Origin: Hyphomicrobiaceae bacterium
Lineage (GTDB): Bacteria; Pseudomonadota; Alphaproteobacteria; Rhizobiales; Hyphomicrobiaceae
Direction of reading: 5' to 3'
Assembly (NCBI GenBank): GCA_022842785.1
Contig: JALHOW010000001.1
Coordinates: 1 to 64,000 of the forward strand
DNA length: 64,000 nt
Positions 41,085 to 51,973 of this stretch are shown here, piece by piece; position 1 is the stretch's first letter, and the number at the start of each line of letters is the position of its first letter. A program made the translations under genes and the position numbers. The notes beneath the pieces are model-generated. The model did not search any database. It had not been told where the DNA came from and saw only the letters and a program-made list of their open reading frames with translations.

Positions 41085-42224
41085 ATGGTGACCGTTGCGG
41101 TTACGCCGGAAGCGCCTGACGAAACGCGCGTCGCCATCTCGCCGGAGACGGTGCGCAAGCTCGTCGCGCTCGGTTGCAAGGTGCGCGTGGCGGCTGGCAG
41201 CGGTACGCGCTCGCGCTTCTCCGATGAGATCTACAAGGCGCAGGGAGCCGAGATCGCAGCCAATGCGGCCGCGGCCGTCGAAGGCGCCGACATCCTGCTC
41301 AAGGTGCGCCGTCCATCCCCCGATGAGCTGCGCGGGCTCGCCCCCGGCGGCATCGTCGCCGCCATGCTGAGCCCGACGGACGACCGGCCCGGTCTCGACG
41401 CGCTCGCCGCGACAGGTGCCACGCTCTTCTCCATGGAGTTCATGCCGCGCATTACCCGCGCGCAGTCCATGGACGTGCTGTCGAGCCAGGCGAACCTCGC
41501 GGGCTACAAGGCGGTCGTGAATGCGGCCGCAATGTTCGAGCAGGCCGTGCCGATGATGATGACGGCCGCGGGTACCGTGCCTGCGGGCAAAGCCTTCATC
41601 ATGGGCGTCGGCGTGGCCGGGCTGCAGGCCATCGCGACGGCGCGGCGCCTCGGCGCCATCGTCTCGGCAACCGACGTGCGCCCCGCCACCAAGGAGCAGG
41701 TCGCCTCGCTCGGCGCGAAGTTCATCGCCGTCGAGGACGAGGAATTCAAGCAGGCACAGACGGCGGCGGGCTACGCCAAGCCCATGTCGGAAGCCTATCA
41801 GCAGAAGCAGGCGGAACTCGTCGCCGGCCACATCAAGGCGCAGGACATCGTCATCACGACCGCGCTCATTCCGGGCCGTCCGGCGCCGCGCCTCATCACG
41901 CGCGCCATGGTCGAGAGCATGAAGCCCGGCGCAGTGATCATCGATCTTGCGGCCGAGCGCGGCGGTAACTGCGAGCTGACGAAGCCCGGCGAGATCGTCG
42001 AGCACGGCGGCGTGCGCATCGACGGTACGCTTAATCTAGCGGGACAAGTGCCCGTCAATGCTTCGAGCCTCTACGCCAAGAACCTCCTCACGTTCCTCGA
42101 GCTCATGATCGACAAGAAGGAGAAGACCCTGAAAGTCGATTGGGAGGACGAGGTCATGAAAGGCACGCTGGTCGCCAAGGGTGGTCAGATCGTGCACCCG
42201 AGCCTGCAGCCGAAGGGAGCCTGA
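41085..42224 (+). CDS. pntAA: NAD(P) transhydrogenase subunit alpha part 1
   Basis: The 379-residue cytoplasmic NAD(H)-binding domain I of proton-translocating transhydrogenase, which makes NADPH at the expense of the proton gradient. Visible are [38 protein letters not shown], the nucleotide fold [20 protein letters not shown] and the mobile-loop region [18 protein letters not shown]. The enzyme is of the split three-subunit type, because the membrane helices are on the next gene. The pntAB ATG begins one base after its stop. Confidence 0.95.
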   Translation: MVTVAVTPEAPDETRVAISPETVRKLVALGCKVRVAAGSGTRSRFSDEIYKAQGAEIAANAAAAVEGADILLKVRRPSPDELRGLAPGGIVAAMLSPTDDRPGLDALAATGATLFSMEFMPRITRAQSMDVLSSQANLAGYKAVVNAAAMFEQAVPMMMTAAGTVPAGKAFIMGVGVAGLQAIATARRLGAIVSATDVRPATKEQVASLGAKFIAVEDEEFKQAQTAAGYAKPMSEAYQQKQAELVAGHIKAQDIVITTALIPGRPAPRLITRAMVESMKPGAVIIDLAAERGGNCELTKPGEIVEHGGVRIDGTLNLAGQVPVNASSLYAKNLLTFLELMIDKKEKTLKVDWEDEVMKGTLVAKGGQIVHPSLQPKGA

Positions 42225-42225
42225 G

Positions 42226-42606
42226 ATGATGCGCCCTGCTCTTGCATGGACACCCGCGTTGCTCGCACTGACGACGATGCCAGCCCTCGCCGCTGGCGGC
42301 GGAGAGGTGAGCCCGTTCGTCTACCAGCTCATGGTGTTCGCGATCGCGATCTTCGTCGGCTACTACGTGGTGTGGAGCGTGACGCCCGCCCTTCATACGC
42401 CGCTCATGAGCGTCACCAACGCCATCTCCTCGGTGATCGTGGTCGGCGCGCTGCTCGCCGTCGGCGTCAGCTTTGCCGCCTCGGGTTCGATCCTTGCGAA
42501 ACTCTTCGGTTTCCTGGCGCTGGTGATGGCCTCGGTGAACATCTTCGGCGGCTTCCTTGTCACGCAGCGCATGCTCGCGATGTACAAGAAGAAAGAGAAG
42601 AAGTGA
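42226..42606 (+). CDS. pntAB: NAD(P) transhydrogenase subunit alpha part 2
   Basis: A 126-residue membrane subunit with four hydrophobic helices, including [20 protein letters not shown] and [20 protein letters not shown], the conserved core of the proton channel. The first 20 residues ([20 protein letters not shown]) form an extra hydrophobic or signal-like segment that is not typical of the family. GGGAG precedes the first ATG. The stop overlaps the start of the immunity-like gene (GTGA). Confidence 0.95.
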   Translation: MMRPALAWTPALLALTTMPALAAGGGEVSPFVYQLMVFAIAIFVGYYVVWSVTPALHTPLMSVTNAISSVIVVGALLAVGVSFAASGSILAKLFGFLALVMASVNIFGGFLVTQRMLAMYKKKEKK

Positions 42607-42908
42607 GCGATGCGCGCTGGCATATGCTCGTTCGCGATTTCGTTGGGCGCCGCATGGACGAGCGGGCGTTCCACGATCGCTTCTTCGAGCTCTGGCACGC
42701 CGCCGATCGCGACCACGTGCCCGCCCCGCGCCCCATCGAGACGCTCTTCTTCGTCGTCGAAGCCTATTGTCCGGACCCCGCGCTCCGCGATCCGAACAGC
42801 GCCTACGAAGCCGATGATGTCGAACTCCGGCAAGCTGCAGAAAAGGCGCTCGCCGAGCTTCCCGTTCCCAGCCGCTTGATGACGTTCCTCAGCAGGATGA
42901 AACCATGA
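42603..42908 (+). CDS. Colicin-immunity-domain-like small protein
   Basis: A 101-residue soluble helical protein, [20 protein letters not shown] near the start and [20 protein letters not shown] then [13 protein letters not shown] towards the end. The V-x-A-Y-C-x-D-P-x-L-R-D pattern is that of proteins labelled 'bacterial self-protective colicin-like immunity' (PF09204 type). That label reflects a fold, not a proven role. It starts with GTG overlapping the pntAB stop by four bases, and its stop overlaps the pntB start by four bases, so it is embedded in the transhydrogenase operon. Confidence 0.75.
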   Translation: MSDARWHMLVRDFVGRRMDERAFHDRFFELWHAADRDHVPAPRPIETLFFVVEAYCPDPALRDPNSAYEADDVELRQAAEKALAELPVPSRLMTFLSRMKP

Positions 42909-44317
42909 GTGCCAACGCCGCCGCGCTGCTCTATCTCGCCTCGGGCGTTCTCTTCATCCTCGCGCTGCGCGGCCTTTCGAGCCCCGAGACATCGCGTGCC
43001 GGTAATATGTACGGCATGATCGGCATGGGCATTGCGATCGTCACGACGCTCGCCCTGATCCAGTCGATCGACAGTGTCTTCACCTGGATCCTGATCATCG
43101 CAGGCATCGGCATCGGCGGTGGGATCGGCGCCTATGCGGCGCGCACCATTCCGATGACCATGATGCCGGAGCTGGTCGCGGCCTTCCACTCGCTGGTCGG
43201 TCTCGCTGCCGTATTTGTTGCCGCTGCCGCGCTCTATGCGCCGACGGCCTTCGGCATCTCCGACGGTACGGGCTACATCTTCGCCTCGAGCCTCGTCGAG
43301 ATGTCTCTCGGCGTCGCGATCGGCGCGATCACATTCACGGGCTCCGTCATCGCCTTCGCGAAGCTCTCGGGCCGCATGTCGGGCAAGCCCATTCTCCTGC
43401 CCGCGCGTCACCTCATCAATGGCGCACTCGGCCTGCTGTTGATCGTCCTCATCTACCAGTTCACGCAGTCGGGCGGTTCGTCCTGGCTCTTCTGGCTGAT
43501 CACGATCCTTTCGCTCGCGTTCGGCATCCTGCTCATCATCCCGATCGGCGGCGCGGACATGCCGGTCGTCGTGTCGATGCTCAACTCCTACTCGGGCTGG
43601 GCGGCTGCCGGTATCGGCTTCACGGTCGGCAACGTCGCGCTCATCATCACCGGTGCGCTTGTCGGTTCCTCGGGCGCGATCCTCTCTTACATCATGTGCA
43701 AGGGCATGAACCGTGCGTTCCTGTCGGTCATCGCGGGTGGTTTCGGCGGTGAGGTTGCAGGCCCCGCAGGCGGTGAGCAAGAGCAGCGTCCGGTCAAGCT
43801 CGGCTCAGCCGAGGATGCGGCCTTCCTCATGAAGAACGCGGGCAAGGTCATCATAGTGCCGGGCTATGGCATGGCTGTTGCGCAGGCGCAGCACGCATTG
43901 CGCGAGATGGCGGACACGCTCAAGGCCAATGGCGTCGAGGTGAAGTACGCGATCCATCCGGTCGCGGGCCGTATGCCGGGCCACATGAACGTGCTGCTCG
44001 CCGAGGCGAACGTGCCTTATGACGAGGTCTTCGAACTCGAGGACATCAACTCGGAGTTCGCGCAGGCCGACATCGCCTATGTCATCGGTGCCAACGACGT
44101 GACCAACCCCGCCGCCGAGGACGACAAGACCTCGCCGATCTACGGGATGCCCGTGCTGCAGGTCTGGAAGGCGGGTACCGTGATGTTCAACAAGCGCTCA
44201 CTCGCGAGCGGCTATGCCGGTATCGACAATCCGCTCTTCTATCGCGACAACACCATGATGCTGCTCGGTGACGCGAAGAAGATGACGGAAGGGATTGCCA
44301 AGGCGATGCATGATTAA
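42905..44317 (+). CDS. pntB: NAD(P) transhydrogenase subunit beta
   Basis: The 470-residue beta subunit. Eight or nine membrane helices (for example GNMYGMIGMGIAIVTTLALI) are followed by the soluble NADP(H)-binding domain III with VIIVPGYGMAVAQAQHALRE, KYAIHPVAGRMPGHMNVLLA, YVIGANDVTNPAAEDD and NPLFYRDNTMMLLGDAKKM. It starts ATGA, overlapping the upstream immunity-like gene. It is the last gene of the operon and is followed by an intergenic hairpin repeat. Confidence 0.96.
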   Translation: MSANAAALLYLASGVLFILALRGLSSPETSRAGNMYGMIGMGIAIVTTLALIQSIDSVFTWILIIAGIGIGGGIGAYAARTIPMTMMPELVAAFHSLVGLAAVFVAAAALYAPTAFGISDGTGYIFASSLVEMSLGVAIGAITFTGSVIAFAKLSGRMSGKPILLPARHLINGALGLLLIVLIYQFTQSGGSSWLFWLITILSLAFGILLIIPIGGADMPVVVSMLNSYSGWAAAGIGFTVGNVALIITGALVGSSGAILSYIMCKGMNRAFLSVIAGGFGGEVAGPAGGEQEQRPVKLGSAEDAAFLMKNAGKVIIVPGYGMAVAQAQHALREMADTLKANGVEVKYAIHPVAGRMPGHMNVLLAEANVPYDEVFELEDINSEFAQADIAYVIGANDVTNPAAEDDKTSPIYGMPVLQVWKAGTVMFNKRSLASGYAGIDNPLFYRDNTMMLLGDAKKMTEGIAKAMHD

Positions 44318-44451
44318 TTTTTCCGCGGATGCCAACGCCGTCGCGTCGAAGACGCGCCTCCGGCGCGATGGCTACTGGCGCCGCGGCTGCAATTTACACG
44401 GTCGGCGATTTGCCTCGCGGCCTTCGGCCGCCATCGAATAGCGTCAATCTC

Positions 44452-44531
44452 CAAATCATAAAAAACGGGGGTTCCGGGGGGGGGGCCGGTTGGGGTGTGG
44501 GGCCGAGGCCCCACTCGCGCTGAAAGCGCGA
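44452..44531 (+). repeat. Intergenic hairpin repeat, copy B
   Basis: CAAATCATAAAAAACGGGGG leads into GTTCCGGGGG, then the stem GTGGGGCC-GA-GGCCCCAC (44497-44514) and CGCGCT-GAA-AGCGCG (44516-44530). It has the same order as copies A2 and C. It lies between the convergent pntB and TauE/SafE genes, and the preceding 130 bases hold further short GC inverted repeats (CGCGCCTCCGGCGCG, GGCCTTCGGCC). Confidence 0.7.
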
Positions 44532-44538
44532 ATGCGAC

Positions 44539-45285
44539 TCACGCGTCCAGCGCCCGCCAGATGATCATGCTGCCGCCGAAGAGGATGCCTACTTCGAGGA
44601 TCAGCGTGTGCACGCGGGCGGAGAAGCGGCGCACCATCCACTTTGCAGTGAGCGTGCCGGGCGTCGCCATGAGGCCGATGAGCAGCGCTAGCACCACGAG
44701 CTTTCCGTCGAGCGCACCGAAGCCCGCGAATACGCCCGTCCTGAAGATGCAGAGCAGGAACGAGACCATCGCATCGGTCGCAATGACCTGCGTGCCGGTG
44801 AGGCCGGATGCCATGAGCAGCGAGAGCAGAATGACGCCACTTCCGGCGCTGCCACCGGAGATGAGGCCGTAGCCTGTCGAGGCGATGGCGAGGCCTTTGT
44901 CGTCGAGGCGCAGCTTGATGTGCTCGAAGAAGCGTCTGAGCGGCACCAGCACGATGAGCATGATGCCGATGAAGATTGCGGTGCCGCGGCTGGTGAGCTG
45001 CGTGTAGCCCCAAGCGGCGATCAGCGCGAAAGGCAGCGAGGCGCCGGTTGCGATCAGTGCCTTCCTGAGGTCGAGCGACTCGCGAAAGGCTGCGACGCGC
45101 GTCGCGTTGGTGATGATGGCGCTGAGTGCGATGATCGGCACGACAGCCGGTGCGCCGACCAACGGCACGAGCACCAGCGGCATGATGAGGCCGGTGCCAT
45201 AGCCCGCGAGCCCGCCGATGATCTGCGCGAAGAAGGCCGTCACGGCGACGACCGCAATCTGCACCATCGTCAGGTCGGCAAGCAT
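44539..45285 (-). CDS. TauE/SafE-family permease (TSUP), second copy
   Basis: A 248-residue integral membrane protein with about eight helices in two repeats: FFAQIIGGLAGYGTGLIMPL near the start and GYGLISGGSAGSGVILLSLL in the second half, the G-rich TSUP signatures. It differs clearly from the member at 11601. Sulfite or organosulfonate export is a family role, and sulfite produced by the Xsc reaction 17 kb away needs an exit, but linkage is speculative. It ends beside a hairpin repeat. 45286-45444 holds no gene I can see. Confidence 0.87.
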   Translation of the reverse strand: MLADLTMVQIAVVAVTAFFAQIIGGLAGYGTGLIMPLVLVPLVGAPAVVPIIALSAIITNATRVAAFRESLDLRKALIATGASLPFALIAAWGYTQLTSRGTAIFIGIMLIVLVPLRRFFEHIKLRLDDKGLAIASTGYGLISGGSAGSGVILLSLLMASGLTGTQVIATDAMVSFLLCIFRTGVFAGFGALDGKLVVLALLIGLMATPGTLTAKWMVRRFSARVHTLILEVGILFGGSMIIWRALDA

Positions 45286-45444
45286 CGTCTACAGCCTCGC
45301 TGTCCGCATTCCACCTTCAGGGTAACGGTCGAGAGGTCGAAAGCTTCCACCCGTATGAACGCACTCGAGCTGTCCGCATGGCCGCCGTTGGCATCGCACT
45401 GCCCGCGAAGGCGAAGCACCTCCTTCCGGCAGCCCGCGGCAAAA

Positions 45445-47145
<1,701 letters not shown>

Positions 47146-47200
47146 TCACATCAAACAGTTGCGACCGCAGGTGGCCGCGACGACGTAACGGCAATCTCGG

Positions 47201-47605
47201 TTAGCGACTTGCCGGCACCTGGGGGAGAGTCTGGCGACCCTGCTGGAGGCTGTCGAGCAGTCCGCCACCACCCGCGGGAGCCGGGCCGCCCGTCGCGGGT
47301 GCGGCAGGGGTTCCCGTGCCCGGTACGGCTGGGGCCGTCGCTGCGGGCCGGTCGAGCGGGGAGGCCGCGCGCCGGCTCTGCTGGGCAAAGAGCGTCAGAC
47401 TGATCGAAGTGACGAAGAACGCAGCGGCGAGACCTGCGGTGACGCGCGTCAGCATGTTCGCGGTGCCACGGCCGGTCATGAAGCCGCCGGCTCCGCCGCC
47501 ACCGCCGCCGATCCCGAGGGCGCCACCTTCCGAGCGCTGCAGCAGGACGACCGCGCAGAGTGCAGCGGCTATCATCAGATGTATGACGAGCAGAACGGTT
47601 GCCAT
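47201..47605 (-). CDS. secG: Preprotein translocase subunit SecG
   Basis: A 134-residue SecYEG subunit. The first helix MATVLLVIHLMIAAALCAVV is followed by LLQRSEGGALGIGGGGGGA, and the second helix is VTAGLAAAFFVTSISLTLFA. This two-helix layout with a glycine-rich cytoplasmic loop defines SecG. The C-terminal Ala/Pro/Gly-rich tail of about 45 residues is typical of alphaproteobacteria. GAGGA lies six bases before the ATG at 47605. Confidence 0.95.
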   Translation of the reverse strand: MATVLLVIHLMIAAALCAVVLLQRSEGGALGIGGGGGGAGGFMTGRGTANMLTRVTAGLAAAFFVTSISLTLFAQQSRRAASPLDRPAATAPAVPGTGTPAAPATGGPAPAGGGGLLDSLQQGRQTLPQVPASR

Positions 47606-47763
47606 CAAATTCCTCACTATCGTGCGCTTGCAGCGCCGGCACCCCAAAGCCTGATGCCCAAACCCTGATATAAGAAGCGAAGGTAAGGGGCCCAAATCTC
47701 GGGGGTGGTCTACACCAAGTCGGCGCGGACTGCCACCACCTCCCATGCGGCCGATTGCGATCC

Positions 47764-48450
47764 CTACTGCCGGACGACGGGCGCCCAGTTGCCCTCGCTC
47801 GTGATGGGGCGCGAGGGGCGATAGGCGTCGTCCGCCTGCGGCTGCTTCTTCTGGCTCTTGTTCTGGTTCTGGGCAGGCGCCTTTTTCTTGGGCTGGGCAC
47901 CTTCGGCGGCGGGCTGAACGACCTTTTCCGGGGCCTTCTTGGGCGGTGCGGTCTTCACGGGCTCCTTTTTGGCCGCGGGCTTGGTTGCCGGAGCCTTCGC
48001 CGCGGGGGCCTTAGGAGCCGCAGCTTTCGGCACTGTTGTTACTGCAGCGGCGGCGGCCGGGCGGTTGGGCGGCCTCTGCGGCAGCGCAATCGAACTGCCG
48101 GTACCTTGGATCGTCGCCTCGCCGGCACCCGGCATTTCCTCCTCGCCCCCCTCGATCGTGGTCGGCAGGGTGATGCGTGCGAGACCGCAGCGGAAATTGA
48201 GCTGTTCCTCGACCTGGAGCAGGGTGCCGATACGCTGGAGCCGCTCGAGCGGCAGGTTGGCCCGCGCCCAATCCGGACCGCGCGCCATATCCGCTGTAGC
48301 GCCTTCATTGCGCAATGTGTCGAGCTGGCTCTGCAGGTGTGTGCAAGCCTCGGGATCGAGCGGCACGGCTGCAGCAGGCGCAATCGCCAGAACCGAAATT
48401 GCGAGCATCAGAGCGCTTCCCGCTCCAAGGCTCGATGGACGCACAGTCAT
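47764..48450 (-). CDS. Exported protein with Lys/Ala/Pro-rich tail
   Basis: Function not recognised. The 228-residue product has a signal peptide (SALMLAISVLAIAPAAAVPL), then a short conserved-looking region with two cysteines (DPEACTHLQSQLDTLRNEGA and EEQLNFRCGLARITLP). A long low-complexity KAPAAKAPATKPAAKK-type tail follows and may span or bind the cell wall. It lies between tpiA and secG, 26 bases after the tpiA-side boundary, all on the same strand, so it is probably part of a tpiA-orf-secG-pyrG transcript. Confidence 0.7.
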   Translation of the reverse strand: MTVRPSSLGAGSALMLAISVLAIAPAAAVPLDPEACTHLQSQLDTLRNEGATADMARGPDWARANLPLERLQRIGTLLQVEEQLNFRCGLARITLPTTIEGGEEEMPGAGEATIQGTGSSIALPQRPPNRPAAAAAVTTVPKAAAPKAPAAKAPATKPAAKKEPVKTAPPKKAPEKVVQPAAEGAQPKKKAPAQNQNKSQKKQPQADDAYRPSRPITSEGNWAPVVRQ

Positions 48451-48476
48451 TCTCACGTACCCCGCACCTGCAACTC

Positions 48477-49229
48477 TTAAGCGTAGGCGGCAAGGATTCC
48501 GAGGAAATCCGTTGCCTTGAGGCTGGCGCCGCCGACGAGGGCGCCGTTCACGTTCGCGACGGCCATCAGCTCTTTGGCGTTCGATGCCTTGACCGATCCG
48601 CCATAGAGGATCCGCATCGCCTGGCCCTCGCTGCCAAACCGTGCTGCGAGCGCTGCGCGGATCGCGCCGTGCACCTCGGCAACATCCGCCACGGTTGGCG
48701 TCAGTCCGGTGCCGATGGCCCATACGGGCTCGTAGGCGACGATCGTGTCGGTGGCGCGGCAGTTCTCGGGGAGCGATCCGGCGAGCTGGCGCCCGACCAC
48801 CGCCAAGGTCTGGCCGGCCTGACGCTCGGCTGCCGTCTCGCCGACGCAGACGATCGCAACGAGCCCGGCGCGGTGGGCAGCCTCCGCCTTGCTCTTCACC
48901 AGAGCATCGCTCTCCAAATGGTCGGTGCGGCGCTCCGAGTGACCGACGATGATGGCGCTCGCGCCCGCATCCTTCAGCATTTCCGCGGAGATATCGCCGG
49001 TATGCGCGCCGCTGGCCTTGGCGTGGCAGTCCTGGCCGCCAACCGCGATCCGCGATCCACCGAGCGTCGCGGCGAGCTTGGCGATCAGCGTCGCAGGTGG
49101 GCAGATGAGGACATCGGCGGCTTCATTCGAGAGGCCCTTCGCGAGGGCTTCGGCCTCGGCCAGGGAGGCCGCGAGCCCGTTCATCTTCCAATTGCCGGCC
49201 ACGAGCGGCCTGATCGCACTTCCCGTCAT
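48477..49229 (-). CDS. tpiA: Triosephosphate isomerase
   Basis: A 250-residue TIM barrel interconverting dihydroxyacetone phosphate and glyceraldehyde 3-phosphate. Conserved are [12 protein letters not shown] at the N-terminus, IIVGHSERR with the catalytic His, [11 protein letters not shown] with the catalytic Glu, and [22 protein letters not shown] precedes the ATG at 49229, and the 11 extra codons upstream are rejected. It diverges from the PpiD-like gene, with 266 bases between the starts. Confidence 0.97.
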   Translation of the reverse strand: MTGSAIRPLVAGNWKMNGLAASLAEAEALAKGLSNEAADVLICPPATLIAKLAATLGGSRIAVGGQDCHAKASGAHTGDISAEMLKDAGASAIIVGHSERRTDHLESDALVKSKAEAAHRAGLVAIVCVGETAAERQAGQTLAVVGRQLAGSLPENCRATDTIVAYEPVWAIGTGLTPTVADVAEVHGAIRAALAARFGSEGQAMRILYGGSVKASNAKELMAVANVNGALVGGASLKATDFLGILAAYA

Positions 49230-49495
49230 GATTTCCTCGCCCTGCCGAACCGCCCCGCGCATTTTTTATGTCGCGCCATGCCTATCGTGCGGCTCCCCCA
49301 GTTTCAACCCTCCGCCCACAGTCTCGTCGGCCCTCTGACAAGCATTTGAGCGGTAAGGAAATCCGCACCCGTCCAGAGCGGGGGCCGAGCGGGCCAAGAG
49401 CGGGAATGTGGACGCACTCGCGCACACGGCCTATATGGACATCAAACCGAGCGCCTGCCGAGGGCGCCACCCATCAACAAAGGGTCGACGAGAAT

Positions 49496-51394
49496 ATGCT
49501 GGAAGCACTGAGACGCGGCGTCAAAGGCATATTCATCCAGGCGCTGATCGGCCTCCTCGTGATCGCCTTTGCCGTATGGGGCATTGCCGATGTCTTCCAG
49601 GGGCGCGGGCAGACCTCTCTGGCACAGATCGGCAAGACCGAAATCTCGCAGGATCAGTTCCAGCAGGCTCTCCAGTCGGAGATTAGCGCTCTCTCGCGCC
49701 AGTTCGGACGCCGCCTCACGATCGATCAGGCCCGCCAGCTCGGCATCGACCAGCGCGTGCTGTCGCGACTCATCGGCACCGCTGCCATCGATACGCACGC
49801 ACGCGAACTCGGTCTCTATCTGTCAGATGCGACGATCGCCGAAGCCATCCGCAATGATCCCGTGTTCCGGGGTGTCGGCGGTCAGTTCGATCGCAACAAC
49901 TTCACCGAGATCCTGCGCCAGAACAACCTCAGCGAGCAGCGCTATTTCGCCGAGCGCCGTGCGGAGGAGGTGCGCGAGCAGCTCACCGAGACGCTGGTCG
50001 GCGGCAACGTGCCGCCTGATTATCTCATCCAGACGCTCCACCGCTACCAGGGCGAGACGCGCACGATCGCGCACATGACGCTCGATCCCGAGGTCGCCGG
50101 CAAGGTCGAGGCGCCGGACGAGGAGAAGTTCAAGGCCTACTACGAGCAGAACAAGCGCCGTTTCGTTGCGCCAGAGTTTCGGAAGGTCCCGCTCATCCTG
50201 CTGACCGAGGCCGAGGTGCGCAAGCACGTCGCCGTCAGCGATGAGGAGATGAAGGCGCTTTACGAGCGCGAGAAGGACACTTTCGCGACGCCCGAGCGCC
50301 GACGCATTCAGCAGATTTCCTTCCCCGATCGCGCGGCGGCCGAGAAGGCACATACCGCGCTCAAGGCTGCCGCGTCCTTCGAGGAGGGGCTCAAGGGGCT
50401 CGAACTCAAGGAAAGCGACATCGACCTCGGCAGCCTCGCCAAGTCGGAGATGATCGATGCGGCCATTGCCGACGCTGCCTTCAAGCTCGAGAAGGGGCAG
50501 ATCTCGGAGCCGGTCACGGGAACGTTCTCGACGGTGTTGGTGCGCGTCGCGGACATCACGCCCGGCAAGCTCAGCACGTTCGACGAGGTCAAGGATCAGC
50601 TCCGCAATCGCATTGCCGGCGAGCGTGTCAATCGCGAGATGCAAGAGCTTCACGATCGCGTCGATGATGCGCGCGCGGGCGGCTCTGGCCTCAAGGAGGT
50701 CGCCGAGCGACTGAAGGTGAACTTCATCGAGATCGAGGCAACCGACAGGCAAGGCATGACGCCCGAGGGCAAGCCGGCACTCGAGCATCCCGATGCGGCG
50801 CGCATTCTCGGCTCGGCTTTCGAGGGTGGCAGCGGCCTTGATCGCGAAGCCATCGAGCTCACGGACGGCGGCTATGCCTGGATCGATGTGGGTGGGGTCA
50901 CGGCCGAGCGCCAGAAGCCCTTCGAGGAGGTTCAGGAGGCTGTAAAGACCGCCTGGATCGAAGCCGAGCGCCGCACCGCGCTCAACGCCACTGGGCAGAA
51001 GATCGTGGAGCGTGTCGACAAGGGCGAGGCGCTCGAGGACGTGGCGAAAGAACTTGGCCTCGAGGTCAAACTCGCGCAGCCCGCGACGCGGAACCAGCAG
51101 CCGGATGGCTTGACGCGCGCAGCCGTGCAGCGGGCGTTCTCGCTGGCGCGTGGCACGGCAGCGGCCGTCGAAAGCGCCGATGGCAAGTCACGAACCATCA
51201 TCGTGGTGCGCGCCATCGTCGATCCGCCGCCTGCGACACCCGAGCAGATCGCAAGCCTGCGCCAGGAGCTTTCGCGTCAGCTTCAGGGCGACACGATCAA
51301 TACCTACGTCAGCGCACTCCAGACGCGCCTCGGCCATAGCGTGAACCAGACGGTTTACCGCCGCGCCATGGGGCTCGAAACCCAGCAGCCTTGA
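49496..51394 (+). CDS. ppiD: PpiD-like peptidylprolyl isomerase chaperone
   Basis: A 632-residue inner-membrane-anchored periplasmic foldase. One N-terminal helix (KGIFIQALIGLLVIAFAVWG) is followed by a SurA/PpiD N-terminal domain (GKTEISQDQFQQALQSEISA), a parvulin-like region (RRIQQISFPDRAAAEKAHTA, then GSLAKSEMIDAAIADAAFKL) and a C-terminal domain. Parvulin catalytic residues are only partly kept, as in other PpiD proteins. The ATG at 49496 sits just before the membrane helix, and the open frame upstream to 49268 looks non-coding. Confidence 0.9.
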   Translation: MLEALRRGVKGIFIQALIGLLVIAFAVWGIADVFQGRGQTSLAQIGKTEISQDQFQQALQSEISALSRQFGRRLTIDQARQLGIDQRVLSRLIGTAAIDTHARELGLYLSDATIAEAIRNDPVFRGVGGQFDRNNFTEILRQNNLSEQRYFAERRAEEVREQLTETLVGGNVPPDYLIQTLHRYQGETRTIAHMTLDPEVAGKVEAPDEEKFKAYYEQNKRRFVAPEFRKVPLILLTEAEVRKHVAVSDEEMKALYEREKDTFATPERRRIQQISFPDRAAAEKAHTALKAAASFEEGLKGLELKESDIDLGSLAKSEMIDAAIADAAFKLEKGQISEPVTGTFSTVLVRVADITPGKLSTFDEVKDQLRNRIAGERVNREMQELHDRVDDARAGGSGLKEVAERLKVNFIEIEATDRQGMTPEGKPALEHPDAARILGSAFEGGSGLDREAIELTDGGYAWIDVGGVTAERQKPFEEVQEAVKTAWIEAERRTALNATGQKIVERVDKGEALEDVAKELGLEVKLAQPATRNQQPDGLTRAAVQRAFSLARGTAAAVESADGKSRTIIVVRAIVDPPPATPEQIASLRQELSRQLQGDTINTYVSALQTRLGHSVNQTVYRRAMGLETQQP

Positions 51395-51425
51395 GCGGCT
51401 GGGTAATGGGTAGCGGTGGGGAGGT

Positions 51426-51770
51426 TTAGATCGAGAAGCTCGTGCCACAGCCGCACGCGGCCGTGGCTTGGGGGTTCTGGATCTTGAACGAGGCGCCGAT
51501 CAGCTCGTCGACGAAGTCGATCTCGGAGCCTTCCATGTAGCCGACCGACATCTCGTCGATCAGCACGACCGCTCCCGCACGCTCGATCACGAGGTCGTCG
51601 GGCTCGCGCCCCGAAACGAGATCGAATTTGTATTGGAAGCCCGAGCAGCCGCCGCCTTCGACGCTCACGCGAAGGGCCTCGGCGCCGGGCTCGCCGGCCA
51701 CGATCTCGGCAATCCGCCGGGCGGCACGCTCGGTCAATCCAACTCGCGGGCGATCCTCGACCATCGTCAT
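51426..51770 (-). CDS. erpA: Iron-sulfur cluster insertion protein (A-type carrier)
   Basis: A 114-residue A-type carrier that hands Fe-S clusters to apoproteins. The three conserved cysteines are in EGGGCSGFQYKFD and AACGCGTSFSI at the C-terminus. LTERAARRIAEIVAGEPGAE and DFVDELIGASFKIQNP are family segments. It diverges from dgt across 203 bases, an arrangement common in Hyphomicrobiales. No isc or suf genes are nearby. Confidence 0.95.
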   Translation of the reverse strand: MTMVEDRPRVGLTERAARRIAEIVAGEPGAEALRVSVEGGGCSGFQYKFDLVSGREPDDLVIERAGAVVLIDEMSVGYMEGSEIDFVDELIGASFKIQNPQATAACGCGTSFSI

Positions 51771-51973
51771 GAATGGGCTCCTCGCGCGTTCCTGGAGGCC
51801 GCAATAGCGGCCGGACTCGACGCGGATACTTGATAACTAAATAGGAATTGCTGCCGCGATGTCAAACGGCGGCTCTGGTTCTATCACAGGCTGGGCTATC
51901 ATAGGGTGAATCGAGGGGCAGCCATGCAAGGGCCGGCTGACCGGCGAGCCAAAGTCAGCAGCAGGGTCCGCAG

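Noticed and set aside
42803-43780. 325-residue minus-strand frame opposite pntB
   Set aside because: Highly charged Arg/Asp/Glu sequence antisense to conserved membrane helices. No family resemblance.
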